From contig ONZQ02000004.1 in assembly GCA_900312665.1 (NCBI GenBank), forward strand, positions 2,510,693 through 2,574,692: a stretch of 64,000 nt of DNA, in the 5' to 3' direction. Each line of letters starts with the position of its first letter. Position 1 is the first letter of the stretch. Made by a program: the position numbers and the translations under genes. This DNA comes from Cephalotrichum gorgonifer. Lineage: Eukaryota; Ascomycota; Sordariomycetes; Microascales; Microascaceae. The notes below the pieces were generated by a model. It had not been told where the DNA came from. It worked only from the letters and a program-made list of their open reading frames with translations, and did not search any database. This document shows positions 31,550 to 43,479 of this stretch, piece after piece.

Positions 31550-34500
31550 ATGCGTTGCAGGTTCTGGAAGCGCCGGAAGGCCTCACTACGCCCGACAGAG
31601 CCCACCGACAGAGCGCACTCGCCGAAGCCGCCGATATCGAAACGACCAACGAATGCCTCCACGACCGACGGCTCCCATGACCCAGTCGGGCTATCCGCCA
31701 CAGCTCAACAAACGCTTGCCACCGCTTCTCCGCTTCCGGTCGTCGAAAGCGATGGCTCAGCTTCAAAGACTCTACTTTGGATACGCGCCTACGATGCGAT
31801 CTGCGAGGACGACCCGGAACTGGTAGCCGCATACAAAGCCGTCCTGTCTAGAAAGATGCGTCCGGAGGTCGTCTGCGACATAGGGGCGGACAGCGATGAT
31901 AACGCCGAGAATGCTCGGCAGGAGATGGATCGCCAAGTCCAGGAAGGTCTTCGCAGAACAGAAAAGGCCGCGGCGAGAATGGACAAGATCCACGACGGAG
32001 TGCGTGTCGTGTCCTCGGTGAAGGAGTTAATCAGCACGGCCGCCAAGCACGCCCCAGAAGCCGCTGCGGCCTGGGCCGGCATTTGCCTGCTGCTCGCGGT
32101 GGGTGTATCGCCGCCCGCAGGAAGGAGCATTCCCTAATATTCCCAGATCCTCGAAAACCCTCTTACCGAGTCGAAAGCGCTCCGTGACGGGATATCTCAC
32201 GTCGTCTCGAGGATGGACTGGTACTGGTGTTTATCAAGGCTCCTTGAGACGACTCACGCCGAGACCTCCGGGATGCGAGACGAGCTACAGAAGCATATCG
32301 GACACCTCTACAAGAAGTTGCTGTCGCACCAGATGAAGAGCGTCTGCACTCTCTTCCGAGGAAGGGCGTCCACTATCGCACGCGACATGATAAAACTGGA
32401 CGACTGGGCCAACGCCTTACAGTCGGTTAGAGACGCCGAGACGGTTGTGCAGCGAGACATCGACACGTTCCATGACTCCGAAGTCAGAGCGTTGCTCAAC
32501 GACATCTCCAAGCAAGCCATAGACCAACATGCTCAATTGCAAGATATCAGCCGAGCTATTCGGGAGACGGATCAGAATCAGGAGGAGAGGCAGCAGGACG
32601 AGCGGACAAAGAAGTGCCTTGCAGACCTCCGCCTCACCGACCCGCGCGACGACATGCGGCGTATCGAGGACACGAAAGGGGGTCTCTTTCGAGGCGCCTC
32701 TAACTGGATCCTCAGCAGCGATGATTTCCGTCGATGGCACAGCGCCGACGACGCTCGGCTCCTGTGGATCAAAGGCGACCCTGGCAAGGGCAAGACCATG
32801 CTTATGATTACCATCGTCGACGAGCTCGAACGCCAGCGACCCACCACGTCTTCGACAGCTCTCTCCTACTTTTTCTGCCAGGGCACCGACGAGAACCTTA
32901 ACAACGCCGCGGCCGTTCTGCGCGGCCTCATCTACATTCTTTGCGACCAGCAGCCTTCACTCACATCACATCTCCACGCTCAATACGACCATGCTGGTGC
33001 AAAGCTTTTCCAAGATGGCAACAGCTTCTACGCCCTATCCAAGGTGCTTGAGAATATCCTTCAGGACAAGCGGCTGCACAGGGCCTACCTTGCGGTCGAT
33101 GCCCTTGATGAATGCATGACCGAACAGGATCAGCTATTACGCTTTGTCGCCGGCCCTGGGATGGCATCGCCCCGCGTCAGGTGGGTTGTCTCGAGCCGCA
33201 ACATCCCGAGGATCGAGGACCTACTTAAGGCGGGCAGTCCTGAGGGTTTGCCTGGCTCCGAGGTGAGGCTAAGCCTCGAGGTGACGCAGAACGCAGAGCA
33301 AGTTGCGCTAGCTGTCAGTGCGTTTATCGATCACAAGCTGTTGACCATAGGGTCTCTGCAAAAAGACCACAAAACGAGGGACCAAGTACGAGACGTGATG
33401 CGTGAGAAGGCAAACGGCACGTTCTTGTGGGTTGCTCTTGTGGTCGACAAGCTTCGCAGAACGAATATTTGGGATATGCTAGAAGTGCTTCACGAACTGC
33501 CACAGAAGTTGGAGGATCTCTATGGCCGGATGATACAGCAGATTCGGAATCTCGAGAGGAAGGACCCTGAGTTCTGCCGCCTAGTGCTTTCTGCAGCGAT
33601 TTTGGCATATCGGCCACTCCATCTCACCGAACTAGCCATCGTCTCGGGACTGCCCGCAGAAATCTCAGATCATACCGACCGTGTTCAAAAAGTCGTTGCT
33701 CTATGCGGGTCCTTCCTTACGGTTAAGGAAAGCGTGGTATACGTTATCCACCAGTCCGTAAAGGATTACTTGAGCGACAGAGCAAGTCAGACAGTCTTCC
33801 CATCCAGTCCCGGCCAAGTCCACCGTACTATGTTTGTCCAGTCAGTTGAGGCCTTGTCAAATGGGAGACTGCGGCGTGATATGTACGACTTGCGACGTCT
33901 TGGCACAACGATTGGCAACGTGAAGATCCCTAAACCAGACCCGCTGGCTAGCGTGCGGTATTCCTGCATTCACTGGGCCCGCCATTTCTGTGATGCCAGG
34001 TCTGGGAACAGCTGTTCTGAGACCGAAGACCTGGAAAGGATCGAAGGATTTATCCGTCGCGTCTTCTTATACTGGCTTGAAGCGGCAGCTCTTCTACAGA
34101 GGATGTCAGAGATTATTGTCTCTATTCGGCAACTCGAGACTGCCTTGAAAGTAAGTGCTCTCTCTAGACTTATAGGGCAACGCTAATATCACGTAGGCGC
34201 AATCTTGTAAAGACCAAGTAATGAGCCTCATCTCAGATGCAGTTCGATTTGCTCTCCACAACCGGTATACGATTGAGAATGCTCCGCTTCAAGCATATAT
34301 ATCCGCTCTGGTCTTTAGTCCGATTGACTCGTTAATACGCAAAGAATTTAGTCATGAAGAGCCTAGATGGGTTAACCTGAAGTCAGTTATCGAGTCTAGT
34401 TGGAGCCCTTGCATGCAAACGCTCGAGGGCCACAGCCGCCCGGTCGAGTCCGTCGCGTTCTCGCCCGATGGCCGGCAGATCGCCTCGGGCTCGTTCGACC

Positions 34501-35261
34501 GCACGATCAAGGTCTGGGACCGCAAGTCGGGCGCTTGCACGCAAACGCTCAAGGGCCACGGCCACTGGGTCCACTCGGTTGCATTCTCGCCCGATGGCCG
34601 GCAGATCGCCTCAGGCTCATACGACCGCACGATCAAGGTCTGGGACTGCAAGTCGGGCGCTTGCATGCAAACGCTCAAGGGCCACGGCCGCCCGGTCCTC
34701 TCGGTCGCGTTCTTGCCCGATGGCCGGCAGATCGCCTCAGGCTCGGTCGACGACACGATCAAGGTCTGGGACTGCGAGTCGGGCGCTTGCACGCAAACGC
34801 TCGAGGGCCACAGCGGCACTGTCCATTCGGTCGCATTCTCGCCCGATGGCCGGCAGATCGCCTCAGGCTCATACGACCGCACGATCAAGGTCTGGGACCG
34901 CGAGTCGGGCGCTTGCATGCAAACGCTTGAGGGCCACGTCGGCCCGGTCCACTCGGTCGCATTCTCGCGTGATAGTCAGGAGATCGCTTCGGGCTCTGGC
35001 GAGAACGGTAAGCATGCATGCGAACCTCGATACGGGTATGGCCTGAGCACGGATCAACGGTGGATCTGCCGACACAACCAGAACGTCCTGTGGCTCCCTC
35101 CGGACTACCGGCCGTCTAGTTCGGCTATATGGTGCCCTAGTCATACATCGATGATGTCGAATAGCTATTTGTTCGAATCTACGGTAGCACTAGGCTGCCC
35201 GTCAGGGCGAGTTATCGTGCTGGGGTTGGCGGATGATGGATCATGTTATAGGCAAGGATAG
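31550..35261 (+). CDS. NWD-type NLR receptor: NACHT_N - NACHT - WD40, 1205 aa
   Basis: Exons are 31550-32098, 32147-34150 and 34197-35261, exactly 1206 codons with the stop. Introns are 48 nt (GTGGGT...CTAAT...CAG, in frame, removing a TAA) and 46 nt (GTAAGT...GCTAAT...TAG). The N-terminal part has the NACHT_N signature LWIRAYDAICEDDPELVAAY. The P-loop KGDPGKGKT is near residue 390, and AYLAVDALDEC is Walker B. WD40 units of 42 aa start at about residue 923: four full copies with cores like VAFSPDGRQIASGS and TIKVWD, plus a partial fifth. The tail GYGLSTDQRWICR, then NVLWLPPDYRPSSSA, matches the end of other fungal NWD proteins. In Podospora, NWD proteins of the HET-D/E/R type sense non-self through hypervariable WD repeats; a similar role is inferred. 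Confidence 0.88.
34410..35000 (+). repeat. Tandem 126-bp WD40-coding repeats
   Basis: Units begin at 34410, 34536, 34662, 34788 and 34914 (the last partial), an exact 126-nt period. The DNA is nearly identical between units apart from a few codons at the same positions in each, including the residues after TLxGH and after ASGS. Confidence 0.95.
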
Positions 35262-36734
35262 ATCGAGCTATGATTCTGCTTCTATTTCTTTCTTGCGTTA
35301 TAGCATTTGTAGGACAGCTTGAGGATGAATCAACGACAGTGTTTCTAATTTACTTAACTTTGCAGAACAGGGTTCAAGGGTAGCAGGCTTATTTATCGCG
35401 TGCGTGGCCGAGGCGAGGCGGAACAACATCGCCCCTCTCGAACCACTGCCTCAGAAGACAGTATGACATGCAGGCTGACACCATGGTTGAGCGGATGGCA
35501 GGTCTCGGTACCAACGGGGCGGAACAATGATGCGCCTCTCCATCAAGATGGCATCCCCCCGTGTGACACGAGCGCTTGAACATCCGATGTCCGCACCCCC
35601 CCGATATTAAGAATGGCCTTTATGTCCCTCTCACAACTAGGTCCATGCCGCGATAAACCGTATCGATGGATCTCGTTGATCCAATGGGCGAGCTCTCTGA
35701 CAGCATACTCGTCGGTGCAGTCAGCGCCGAAGAGCCTCTTCATAACGCACCCTGGTCCCGGAGTTGGCCGTAAGGTTCGTGATGGAGGACATGGGGGCTG
35801 AAGAAGAGAATGCGAGGAGGACATTGGAGGAGAGCTTGCACCTCGGGAAGATGTTGCGTGTGGATAAAGGGGACGATTTTGATAAAGACGACCCCAACTG
35901 GTTCTGACTTAGGCTGCGATACGGAGGGTTCAACAGACGCGGACTGTACATTTTGTAGTTCAATAAGATTGTACCACCTACCACTACTCTTTTCCGTGTC
36001 GCTCGGCGTCGAGGGCGCAGGCACGAACCTCCTGAAATGAATTCCAAGTGCCTTCGATGATCCGCGTTTCCCTACGGCGCGCCCATCGTGGGGAGATCAT
36101 ACCCCAAAACCTTACTCCTCCCAATCCACCAGCCCCGCATCCTTTCTCCATAGCAGCCTTGGCTCGTAGATCAGTCTTCTCTCTCCTGTCCTGGCTCGTC
36201 CGAATTGAAACCCTCACGGATTGCAGAGTTTCTCAAGTGTAAGAGACGATGAGGAAACTCGTTATTGCGGTCTGAACACAGTCGTATTTAATCCAAGTAG
36301 AGGTGCTCGGAACCAGAGAGCAGCTTCAATCAATATCGGATCGCGTCCCAGACCGCCTCCAGCAATGTATCACATAGCGAAGCGTGCCCCGGGTCCTTGG
36401 CCTTTCGTTCGTTCGCTTATACCATGCCTAGAAGCCAGCACACTTACCAATTCCTTGATATACTAGACTACTTGATACACTTAGTCACATTTCCAACGTT
36501 GAACCCAGACTGTCCAAAGATGAGCTCGGTCTAACAAGAGCATAAACACGCTGGTGTACTAGTATCTAATTCAAAAGGCTTACACATGGACAGAAGAGAA
36601 TCTAGTTTATATCTAGAGTAAGCTGACTGAGCCAAGAACACAGTCCATTCCTCATCCCTAGCTTCCCTTGCCCCCCCTATGCTTAGAGTGACGGAACGTA
36701 CTCCCATTCCATACACTATATCTACCCGTCATAA
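35262..36734. other. Intergenic with a possible gene relic
   Basis: On the minus strand, 36047-35543 reads as protein-like sequence broken by a frame change: GRWYNLIELQNVQSA and FFSPHVLHHEPYG in one frame, then RLFGADCTDEYAVRELAHWI in another after about 35765. There is no ATG. It is a probable decayed exon; the family is not recognised. The rest shows nothing. Confidence 0.3.
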
Positions 36735-37329
36735 TCATCCACTTCCTTCCCCCCCTGGGGGCAAGCCATCACCGATCCTCGGACTCGGCGAACGATGCAT
36801 CCTTCTAGTAAACCAATGTAGTGGATCGTCGGAAGGTCTTTGTTGTGCTGGGTCCCATCGAAATAATCCCCAAATCTTATCGAGAAGAGCATCGCGACGC
36901 TCGCCAGGCAAGGTCATCGCCAGTGTTCGGGTAAAGTGCAGAGGCATAATCTCCCGGTCGCGGAATATTGGCCATGTCTGGACTAACATTGCCTCGACGC
37001 TGTACTTTGATACCTTTGAGTAGTTTGCAGAGTATAGCTTCGCATATATGTCTATAATGTCGTCGATATTTTGTATATAGAGGCATTCCCGGCTAAGTAT
37101 AAGAGGTAGTATCTGGTCTGACTTTGAACTGTATATATCATATATATACCTGCATACTCGGATTGTAGAGACAAGGCTGGTTAGGCTATCATAGGAGGCA
37201 AGGATTAATTCGAGTAACTCAGCAGGCAGCTGGAGTAGACTACTGGAACTGTTAAAGGTGTTTTTTTGTAATAAGTAGGAGTTATACCAACCTCTGGCGG
37301 GATTGGAGAATGGTGATGTTAATGTCCAT
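36735..37329 (-). CDS. F-box-like small protein, 183 aa
   Basis: Exons are 37329-37292 and 37248-36735 (minus), exactly 184 codons with the stop. The 43-nt intron (GTTGGT...TAACAG) is short. Exon 2 opens with an F-box-like helix: LLQLPAELLELILASYDSL, then TSLVSTIRVCRYIYDIY. The rest (LVQTWPIFRDREIMPLHFTR, then LLDKIWGLFRWDPAQQ) resembles the C-terminal part of small fungal F-box-type proteins. It would be a substrate adaptor of an SCF ubiquitin ligase if functional. The AT-richness of the first 200 nt and the short intron leave open that it is decaying. Confidence 0.45.
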
Positions 37330-38126
37330 TGATCATGGCTGATCTATATACTGTCCTTTGGCCTTTCGCTTCAATATTATCGTTTCTTGACCGGAGACTT
37401 CAAAGTCGATCGGCTGTCACCGACGGATGATTGGAGCTGGGTATCCCGTGTTTCACCCCGCTGCTGCTGAGGAAACAGAAAATCGTATTTATAATCGAAA
37501 ATCGAGTTCAGACGGTGTTCCCAGACTCTGGGGCCGCGGGGTCCCGCACGCCCCTTTAACGGGCCGAATCCTCCTCCGATAGACCCGTAGTTTCGCGGAA
37601 CCACCACCACGACAGCCCCGCACTCCGGACTCCTTCCAGCACGTGTTTATCCACGGACACATCGCACGGAACTGGATTCTGGAGGGCGCAACGGTTAAAC
37701 ACAAACAATAATATATCCTGCATCTTGCGTCACTCCGTTAAGCGCTTACGCTGGCCCTGCACTTGCGGATCTGGCCGACATCGCGTGCTCCAATATGGCC
37801 GACTGCCAATCCCGTCCCACCCGCGCCTGGAGGTGACGACTTATTTTAGAATCAGTTAATATAGTTATATTAACGGGTAAACCCACCCACTAAACTGGCA
37901 GCGAGCAGCGCTTGTCGTCACATCGTCGACCAATGGGATATTAATCTGTCAGGCCACCCGGTAGCATATATCAATCCGCTGTGACCCGCGGGATATCACT
38001 CTCTTCTTTGACCATGCAGCACTTTGAACGTTAGCCTATGCAAATTTCCAAGCCTCTTTGAATATCCAGTCCTTCGGCAGCCGATCAACGGCTTAAACCC
38101 ACACTCCAATTCCACCAGGCACCTCA
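37330..38126. other. Intergenic region
   Basis: No convincing gene, RNA or repeat was seen. An AT-rich stretch, TATTTTAGAATCAGTTAATA, lies near 37850. Confidence 0.45.
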
Positions 38127-38696
38127 ATGTCAAGTTTGGAGCCATTGCAGCTCGTGCTGCGTGCTGTCCAAGCTGTAAAGAATTGCGTTATTAGTAGCGA
38201 ACGGGAGCTCCAGGCGATCCAGACCTCGCACACTCGATATGAGGCGTCAAAGACACGTATTTGGGCCAGGATTAACCAAGCGACACTACGCCTCACCTCG
38301 GATTCGGTTTTAAGCCCGGACGAAATATCGAGACTCCGGGATGATATTGTCAGATACGGTGGTGACTTAAAGGATTTGGATCGCTATTACGAGGCCACCG
38401 CCAGCGACCAAACAGCATCCGAAAAGCCTGTCCTAGAGAAACTCTGCCATGACCTGATCAAGATCTTGGGAGTTCCCCTAGTAGAGAACACGGTACGAAG
38501 CCTCTCCAATAGAGAACCATCAGATTGGCGAGGTGCATCCACCCTGACGCGCGGGGAGTTTCCGGCCGAGTCGAACCGACGTCAGGCAGTGTATTTTAGT
38601 TCCAAAGTGAAAGCCCTAGCATCTAAGTCAGAGCCAGCTAGCGAGGCAGTCTTCATCAAGATCACCAACAATGTCTCCTTTATCTACATACGGTAG
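38127..38696 (+). CDS. Helical protein of unknown function, 189 aa
   Basis: The intact frame starts at ATG 38127 and is almost entirely predicted helical (SSLEPLQLVLRAVQAVKNCV, then DEISRLRDDIVRYGGDLKDL). No domain is recognised. The end is uncertain: a donor-like GTAGGT at 38693 overlaps the stop, and a CAG at 38726 would extend the protein to 38778, but the implied 34-nt intron is too short to accept. It converges on the 1050-aa gene whose stop is at 38857, only 160 nt away. A partnership with that gene is possible but rests on position alone. Confidence 0.5.
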   Translation: MSSLEPLQLVLRAVQAVKNCVISSERELQAIQTSHTRYEASKTRIWARINQATLRLTSDSVLSPDEISRLRDDIVRYGGDLKDLDRYYEATASDQTASEKPVLEKLCHDLIKILGVPLVENTVRSLSNREPSDWRGASTLTRGEFPAESNRRQAVYFSSKVKALASKSEPASEAVFIKITNNVSFIYIR

Positions 38697-38856
38697 GTCC
38701 CTCACATCTTGGCTTTCCTCTATCAGTCCGATCATCGAGTCTTTCTTTGCCCGTCGATATCGAGATAGCCACTCATAACAAAATATGGACGAGGCGATCC
38801 TACCGAACGGCGCTCGACGATATACCGAGTTGTCGGACATCGCCAGGCAGATAAGA

Positions 38857-41800
38857 TTACTCCGTCGCACCACCGTCTTCCCAGCTACCAAAGGCTGAAA
38901 CCACAACGGCCCAGGTCGTCCTATACAGGTCAATCTCCAGCTCCTGCATGTTTTGAAGAGGCTGCCACAGGTCGACAGCAGTCGACATCTGCGTCTCGAG
39001 GTCCGCCCAGAAGAGAGCGATGTCGGACGAGAGCTGCGCGAGCCCGCCTAGGGTGTCACGGCTCTGCTCGACCACCGTCAGTGCATTTTGGAGGGCCATT
39101 ACGGCGTTCGTCGCCACAGTGCGTTGTTGGACGACGCCCGTTATGGCGCTCGTGAGATCTGCGATCGCATTCCGAGCTGCGTCTATGGCGTCATCGCCAG
39201 TCGAAAGCCCCGGGATATCAGGCACGCCGGGGATGGGAATTCCGGGGATGTTAGGTATTCCAGGTATGCTCGGAAGACCCGGGATGCCCCAGCCGAAGCT
39301 GAGCGCATTGATAGAATCGAGACCGAAGAAGCCGCCCAGGAGCCTGCTCAGGATTTGGTTCTGCAGATCCCGCTGCTGCTCGAGCTCGTATTCCCGCCTG
39401 GTGAGGTCGTCGATCTGCATCTGCAGTTCGATCACTCGCCCCTTGGAAAACGAGTACACGTTGTTTGCCTGGGTCTGGGTGTCCCGCAGGTTCGCGTCGA
39501 CGAACGCGGTGCTGGCCTCCCCCTCCTTGAGAGACTGGGCGCGTGAGGTGTAGAATGCCTCCCAATCTTTCTCCGACACGGGCAACGTCGGAACTACGGG
39601 CTGCTGCCTGGCGAAGGTCAACAAGGTATCAACTGCGTGCTGCGCGGAGGGGAGCGTTCGGGTCAGGATGGCGTCGGCTACACTGTTGCAGTTCGATGCC
39701 AGGTCGGACTCGCCGACGCGATCGAGGTTGCCCGCGATTGTCTTCCAGCGGATGGCGAGGGACCTGAAGTCATCGGGGCCGGCGGGGTGGCCGCGGAGCG
39801 TCGGGGCGGAGAAGAACTTGTTGACCTCGTTGGAAGAGGCGGTCGCGAGCAACACCGCAAACGCCGGGGTTGTGTGAACGGGTTCTGGAGGTATCTCGCG
39901 TTTGTGGAGTGATCTACAGCAGGCTGCTTTGCCGGATTCTCGTGGGGCAGCGGGAAGCCTGGGAGTTCCGGCAGGTTTCTTGAGCATGCCCGCAAGTGGA
40001 ACTGCTGCGACTCCATTATTTACGCCAGTGATGTCACTGGTGACGATGTCAACGTAGATCTGGACTCCCTGGCGGACGGCTTCCCACGCCTCCATAGCCA
40101 ACTGGAGGTAAGGAGGGGTGAAGAGTTCGGGATTGGCCCTTACTTCTGTTAGAATGAGGATAACCAGTTCAGAGTTTCTCCACTCACCAGAGCTCATAGG
40201 TATCCTTAACGTGTCCCAAATTCTCGCTGATCATGTCCCACGCTGATCCGATCTTGCCCATCATTGTGATAATGGTGTCGAATAGCGGGATAGCGGTCTC
40301 GAGCTCTGCCTTCGTCTCCTTGGCTACCTTGATCGCTGACTCGAGGGATGCGATAACCCTGGCTGGTTATGAGCATCGGCCCAGGATGGACGAAGACTAA
40401 TATCACTTACCCCGCCAGAGTATTAGCCATGATGGCTGCTTGGACCGTCTCATACGCCGACAGACCCCCTTTAATGGCCAATTCGCCCGCCGCAGGGATG
40501 TCTCCCGCCATGAGAGATGCGACAGCGCCTATGATGAACGCGGCGGTTGTGATGCCCTCGATAATTGCCGTGGCTACCTCAACTGGAATGGGGTCAGGAG
40601 GCGCCACATCGATGTATATTATGTCAGGCGCTGCACTTACGACGGAACTCGTCCTCGGCCTTCTCGAGCTCTGCTTCCAGGTCGCGGATCCGCTGTACCA
40701 CCTCTGTCAGGTTTGCCTCGAGCGTGTCGAGGAGGTTCTGGTATTCTTGCTGGAGGGTGCGCGTTTCCTCGGCTATCGATTTCGCTTGCTGGCCGTGTCG
40801 CTGTGAAAGTGTTAGGAAGATGGGGTGGAACGGGGTGCGACTGGACTTACAACGACGAGAATGACGTTTTGCTCCAGGAACGTGTTGAGAGGGACGCCGC
40901 CCGGTTGGTTGACATGGGGGAGAAGTGTCTGACGCGGTGTTAGCCTATGAGCCCGCAACCTGATGTGTTCTGGGACTAACCTCCGTGAGTAAAGCGTAGG
41001 CGTTGATGTCTCGAGCGATGGGCACGCTCTTCTGCTGGAGGTCTAGGTACTTTTGTCGGATGTCAAGCACCTGGCTGCGCAGGTCCGTATCCTGGCCCTG
41101 CTTTGTCGTTACCTTGAGAGCACTGGGTTCGTACGACGTGGTCAGCAGAGCGACTTGCCTCATCTCAGGGATTCCTGACCTACTTCACATATGGCAACGA
41201 GAGGAATTTGTTCAGCGAGTCGTTGACCTTCCCAGACTCGGGACCGAGGTCCGCGAGCAATGTTTCGACATACGACGGAGGACCAAATTTGTCCCTGACG
41301 TCGGCCGCTGTTGTGGGTGCCGTAGCCGCGAGTTCCATCGCCGCTGCACGGGACTGTGGAGGTTGCACGGCCAGGGCGAGTGCTGTGGCAGCCGCCGGGC
41401 CCTTGACGGCGAGGGTGATGTACGACTGCAGGTTTGCATCGACGGCCTTCCACGAATCAACGACACTACCCGGGACACCCTGGAAGTCAGCCGGTGGATT
41501 GGAGATGGACCGGCGGAATTGGGTGAATCCGATGGGTATGTTGTTAATGGCCGTTGACACGCTGTTAAGCGCTCCGACCAGCGTTTCGACGGTGGAGATG
41601 GCGTGGGCGAAAGTCGACACGCTGACATTCAGGTTGTTCTCTAGGACGGACCATGCTTGCACGATCTTGGAAGCCTCCGCTGGGTCGGCACGCTTGATAT
41701 CCTGGAATGATTTGGCGATATTCTTCGGGGATATGACGAGGCCGGCAAGCGAGAAGAGCCGCTGCTGGGAAATGGGGTCGCTGGTGTTGAGAGGGCCGGT

Positions 41801-42387
41801 GATGGGCTGTAGACAGTCCGCTACCACGGACATAAAGGGGGCTGGAGGTTTCCCTCCAGGAGCCGCAGCGGTCAGCAATTTTTTAAACAGCCCGACCTTC
41901 TTCCAGGCGGCGCTGATCGGCTGGCTAGCCGAAGATATGTCTTTGGCCGCGTCCTATACAGGCAGTATTAGCCCTGCAGAGCAATCTTGGTTCCGGTAGG
42001 GAATTGACTTGCCTTGCCGAGCAGGCGGGCCTGATCAACGTCAATCGCCGACAGGCGTTTTGCAACGGTCTCGAGGGAAGTAGCCAGTGTCTCAGCATCT
42101 TTGGTTCCCGGGACTAGCGCGGACAGGAGCCGGGAGTACGCGGAGACTGCACGGAAAGGAGTGATCGGTAAGCTCGACAACGAGAAAACATTACCCGAGG
42201 CAGACGCAAGAAGTTTTTGGGGGTCTTTGGCCAGTCCTTCGCCGTTTGTTACGGCGAGAACAAATTGATTGCTCCTGAGATTGCGAATAGTGCCGTACGC
42301 TGCTTCGAGGCCCGCTACGCAGTCGACGATAGGCTCAAAGCCAAGGGCTGCCAGGAGGCCATAGTCAGCGGGAGTAGTAGGTGCCAT
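38857..42387 (-). CDS. Large helical protein with hydrophobic hairpin, 1050 aa, eight exons; possible pore-former-like
   Basis: Exons (minus): 42387-42010, 41953-41184, 41122-40981, 40928-40851, 40800-40641, 40582-40411, 40358-40188 and 40138-38857, summing to exactly 1051 codons with the stop. All seven introns are 49-61 nt; most have GTAAGT, GTAGGT or GTTAGT-type donors with CTRAC-like branch sites. There is no signal peptide. Exon 5 (about residues 457-509) is a strong coiled coil. Exon 6 (about 510-567) is a long Gly/Ala/Ile-rich hydrophobic segment able to form a membrane hairpin, and a further helix follows. Near 905-935 is a Gly-Ile-Pro repeat (PGIPNIPGIPIPG). Long helices with one hydrophobic hairpin recall alpha-helical pore formers (ClyA/HBL/XaxAB fold), but I recognise no family. 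It is divergent from a second gene of similar architecture at 43480. Confidence 0.7.
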
Positions 42388-43479
42388 GATTAAGGTGTGA
42401 GACGTGATATGGTCAAGTGAGGTGGCTCGGGAGCGAATAGATATTGGATGATCGAACGGGGAAATATAACACCGAGGCTCTCCTCTGCCGTGAGGAGGTT
42501 CGTCCCGTGGGGATATCTTATTTTGGGCTCAACCGACTTCTCAGCCCTATTGAACTCACTGTCTCTCGGGGTGTGTCGGGCACGAAAAGTAAAACTCCCC
42601 CACCGGCCGGTGAGCTTGGTTGACGCATGTTGCGCGTTTTCAGCGGGGATTGGGGCAGCCACCGCGAATTATTCATGACAAGCCTGAACCTGCGGCAGCC
42701 ACCAGCGGCCTCGTGATGTCCCACCTAGCCAATACGGCGCGGGCAACATGATACTGCGCGCGAGACAGGAGCTCACTCGTGTCCAGCTGCCGGAAGTCGG
42801 CATGAGGATAGCACTTTAGAAAGGATATAGGCGGCATTCCGTGAGGGAATAATTGGTGGGACTTGTAAGCGGGCGGTTGTGTCTCAATATTACCGGCGCC
42901 GACATCACTAGTGTAACAATATCTAGACACCTGTATATCAGCCGTAGTGTCTCTGTAGCATTACCGCGGAGGTCCTGGTGAAACGCGGTCAGCGAGTATG
43001 TCACATAGCACACCCCACTGGGCGGCAGGGCCACGAGCCGCAGGACACAACGGCGCGGGGATACGGCCACGGTGATATGCAGCTGGAATTGCCTCTCGGG
43101 ATTGGTCCGAAACGTATGCGGGGCGCCGTAGATCGGCAGTCATGTCCGAAACGGGGGTCATTTTGTGGTATGTGGCTGGCGGAATGTCCAGCCCTACAGT
43201 TTACCGTCGAAGAATGAGGGAGAGGTGGCAGCCGGAGCTCAATCGAAGTCCGGTCCCAACGTAGACGCTTCTGGAATTGGGACTCGAGAACCCCAAAGCT
43301 TAAAGTCTTTTACCTGCTCCGGCCCTCGACTCTGTGAAAAAAACATCAGCCACGCTTGCCGGTGAGTTGATGCTTTTGGTGGAATAACAGCCCTGATAAC
43401 AACAAAGATTTCGCTCCGCATTTCTCCTCTTCATTCCAAAGACCACCCTTCTTAAGAGAATATCCAACACCAGGACAGG
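42388..43479. promoter_or_regulatory. 1.09-kb divergent promoter of the two helical genes
   Basis: The space between the ATGs at 42387 (minus) and 43480 (plus) has no convincing gene. A single spacer serving both genes suggests coordinated expression. No specific binding site can be claimed by eye. Confidence 0.5.

Noticed and set aside
34352..34930. Long antisense and alternative-frame ORFs (163-192 codons) across the WD40 array
   Set aside because: They repeat with the same 126-bp period as the WD40 coding strand and have no independent features; shadows of the repeats.
38693..38726. 34-nt intron extending the 189-aa helical protein
   Set aside because: Frame-consistent, but shorter than any intron supported elsewhere in the window (minimum about 42 nt).
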